Both the position numbers and the translations under genes were made by a program. From an uncultured Thermoleophilia bacterium (GTDB taxonomy: Bacteria > Actinomycetota > Thermoleophilia > UBA2241), in the NCBI GenBank assembly GCA_903912585.1, contig CAIWHY010000231.1, positions 1 through 5,779 of the forward strand: a stretch of DNA of 5,779 nt, given 5' to 3'. The notes under the pieces are model-generated. The model was given only the letters and a program-made list of their open reading frames with translations, was not told where the DNA came from and did not search any database. Each line of letters begins with the position of its first letter. The first letter of the stretch is position 1. This document shows positions 5,697 through 5,779 of the stretch, piece after piece.

Positions 5697-5779
5697 GGCG
5701 CCTCGAGCACGACGCTCCGGGCCGGAGGCTGGACCTCTCCGACCTCAAAGGCGCCCTCGAGCGCGACGCTCGCCAGATC
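5693..5779 (-). CDS. C-terminal end of an unidentified protein (partial)
   Basis: An open frame enters from the high-coordinate edge and ends in TGA at 5693-5695 after 28 codons. The stop overlaps the GTG start of rsmD in a GTGA arrangement, the usual sign of translational coupling, and this is the main reason to believe the frame. The visible tail includes ALEGAFEVGEV and ends in ARSVVLEAP. An alternating hydrophobic pattern suggests beta strands; the ending vaguely resembles the last strand of alpha-amylase-family C-terminal domains, but this is a weak impression. RecG is often found before rsmD in related genomes, yet this tail does not look like RecG to me. Function unknown. A second frame is also open here but continues as the shadow frame inside rsmD. 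Confidence 0.55.
   Translation of the reverse strand, partial: DLASVALEGAFEVGEVQPPARSVVLEAP

Noticed and set aside
1..5779. Defence system, mobile element, CRISPR array or other accessory island.
   Set aside because: All bases are covered by recognisable core genes or short spacers; no transposase, integrase, inverted terminal repeats, regular repeat-spacer units or toxin-antitoxin-like pairs were seen.

Overview
This window is high-GC bacterial chromosome. Every supported gene lies on the minus strand, so the direction of transcription is from high to low coordinates. The order is: C-terminal end of an unidentified gene (window edge), rsmD, coaD, a short SepIVA/DivIVA-like coiled-coil gene, a YceD/DUF177 gene, rpmF, an orphan BioD-like P-loop plus DRTGG gene, plsX, acpP, and rnc (cut by the low-coordinate edge). 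Gaps between genes are 4-nt overlaps to 82 bp and I see no intrinsic terminator, so this is probably one operon or a set of overlapping transcripts running off both ends. It is core housekeeping DNA. I see no mobile elements, CRISPR, tRNA or rRNA, and no gene-free stretch longer than 82 bp.

The likely host is an actinobacterium in the broad sense. The run coaD, SepIVA-like coiled coil, YceD, rnc is the order I know from Mycobacterium (Rv2927c, Rv2926c, Rv2925c). However, a plsX-acpP pair and a DRTGG protein between rpmF and rnc are not mycobacterial. They suggest a deep-branching class such as Thermoleophilia or Coriobacteriia. That placement is inference from gene order and protein style, not from a search.

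Region by region: 5693-5779 holds the last 28 codons of an unknown protein that overlaps rsmD by four bases (GTGA). Positions 5001-5696 and 4485-4985 encode 16S rRNA methylation and coenzyme A synthesis. Positions 3992-4459 encode a coiled-coil protein probably linked to division or polar growth. Positions 3257-3957 encode the YceD-L32 ribosome pair. Positions 831-3241 form a lipid block: an orphan regulatory module of the phosphotransacetylase type, translationally coupled to the acyl-phosphate synthase PlsX, followed by acyl carrier protein. Positions 1-748 encode RNase III.

The themes are ribosome and RNA maturation (RsmD, L32, YceD, RNase III) and the acyl/phospholipid precursor pathway (CoaD makes the CoA precursor; 4'-phosphopantetheine from CoA is loaded on ACP; PlsX converts acyl-ACP to acyl-phosphate). 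The two observations I find most worth following are (1) the split 'BioD-DRTGG + PlsX' pair, which mirrors the domain order of long phosphotransacetylases, and (2) a roughly 19-bp hairpin in the leader directly before rnc that pairs better as minus-strand RNA than as DNA, a good candidate for RNase III autocontrol or acpP/rnc processing.
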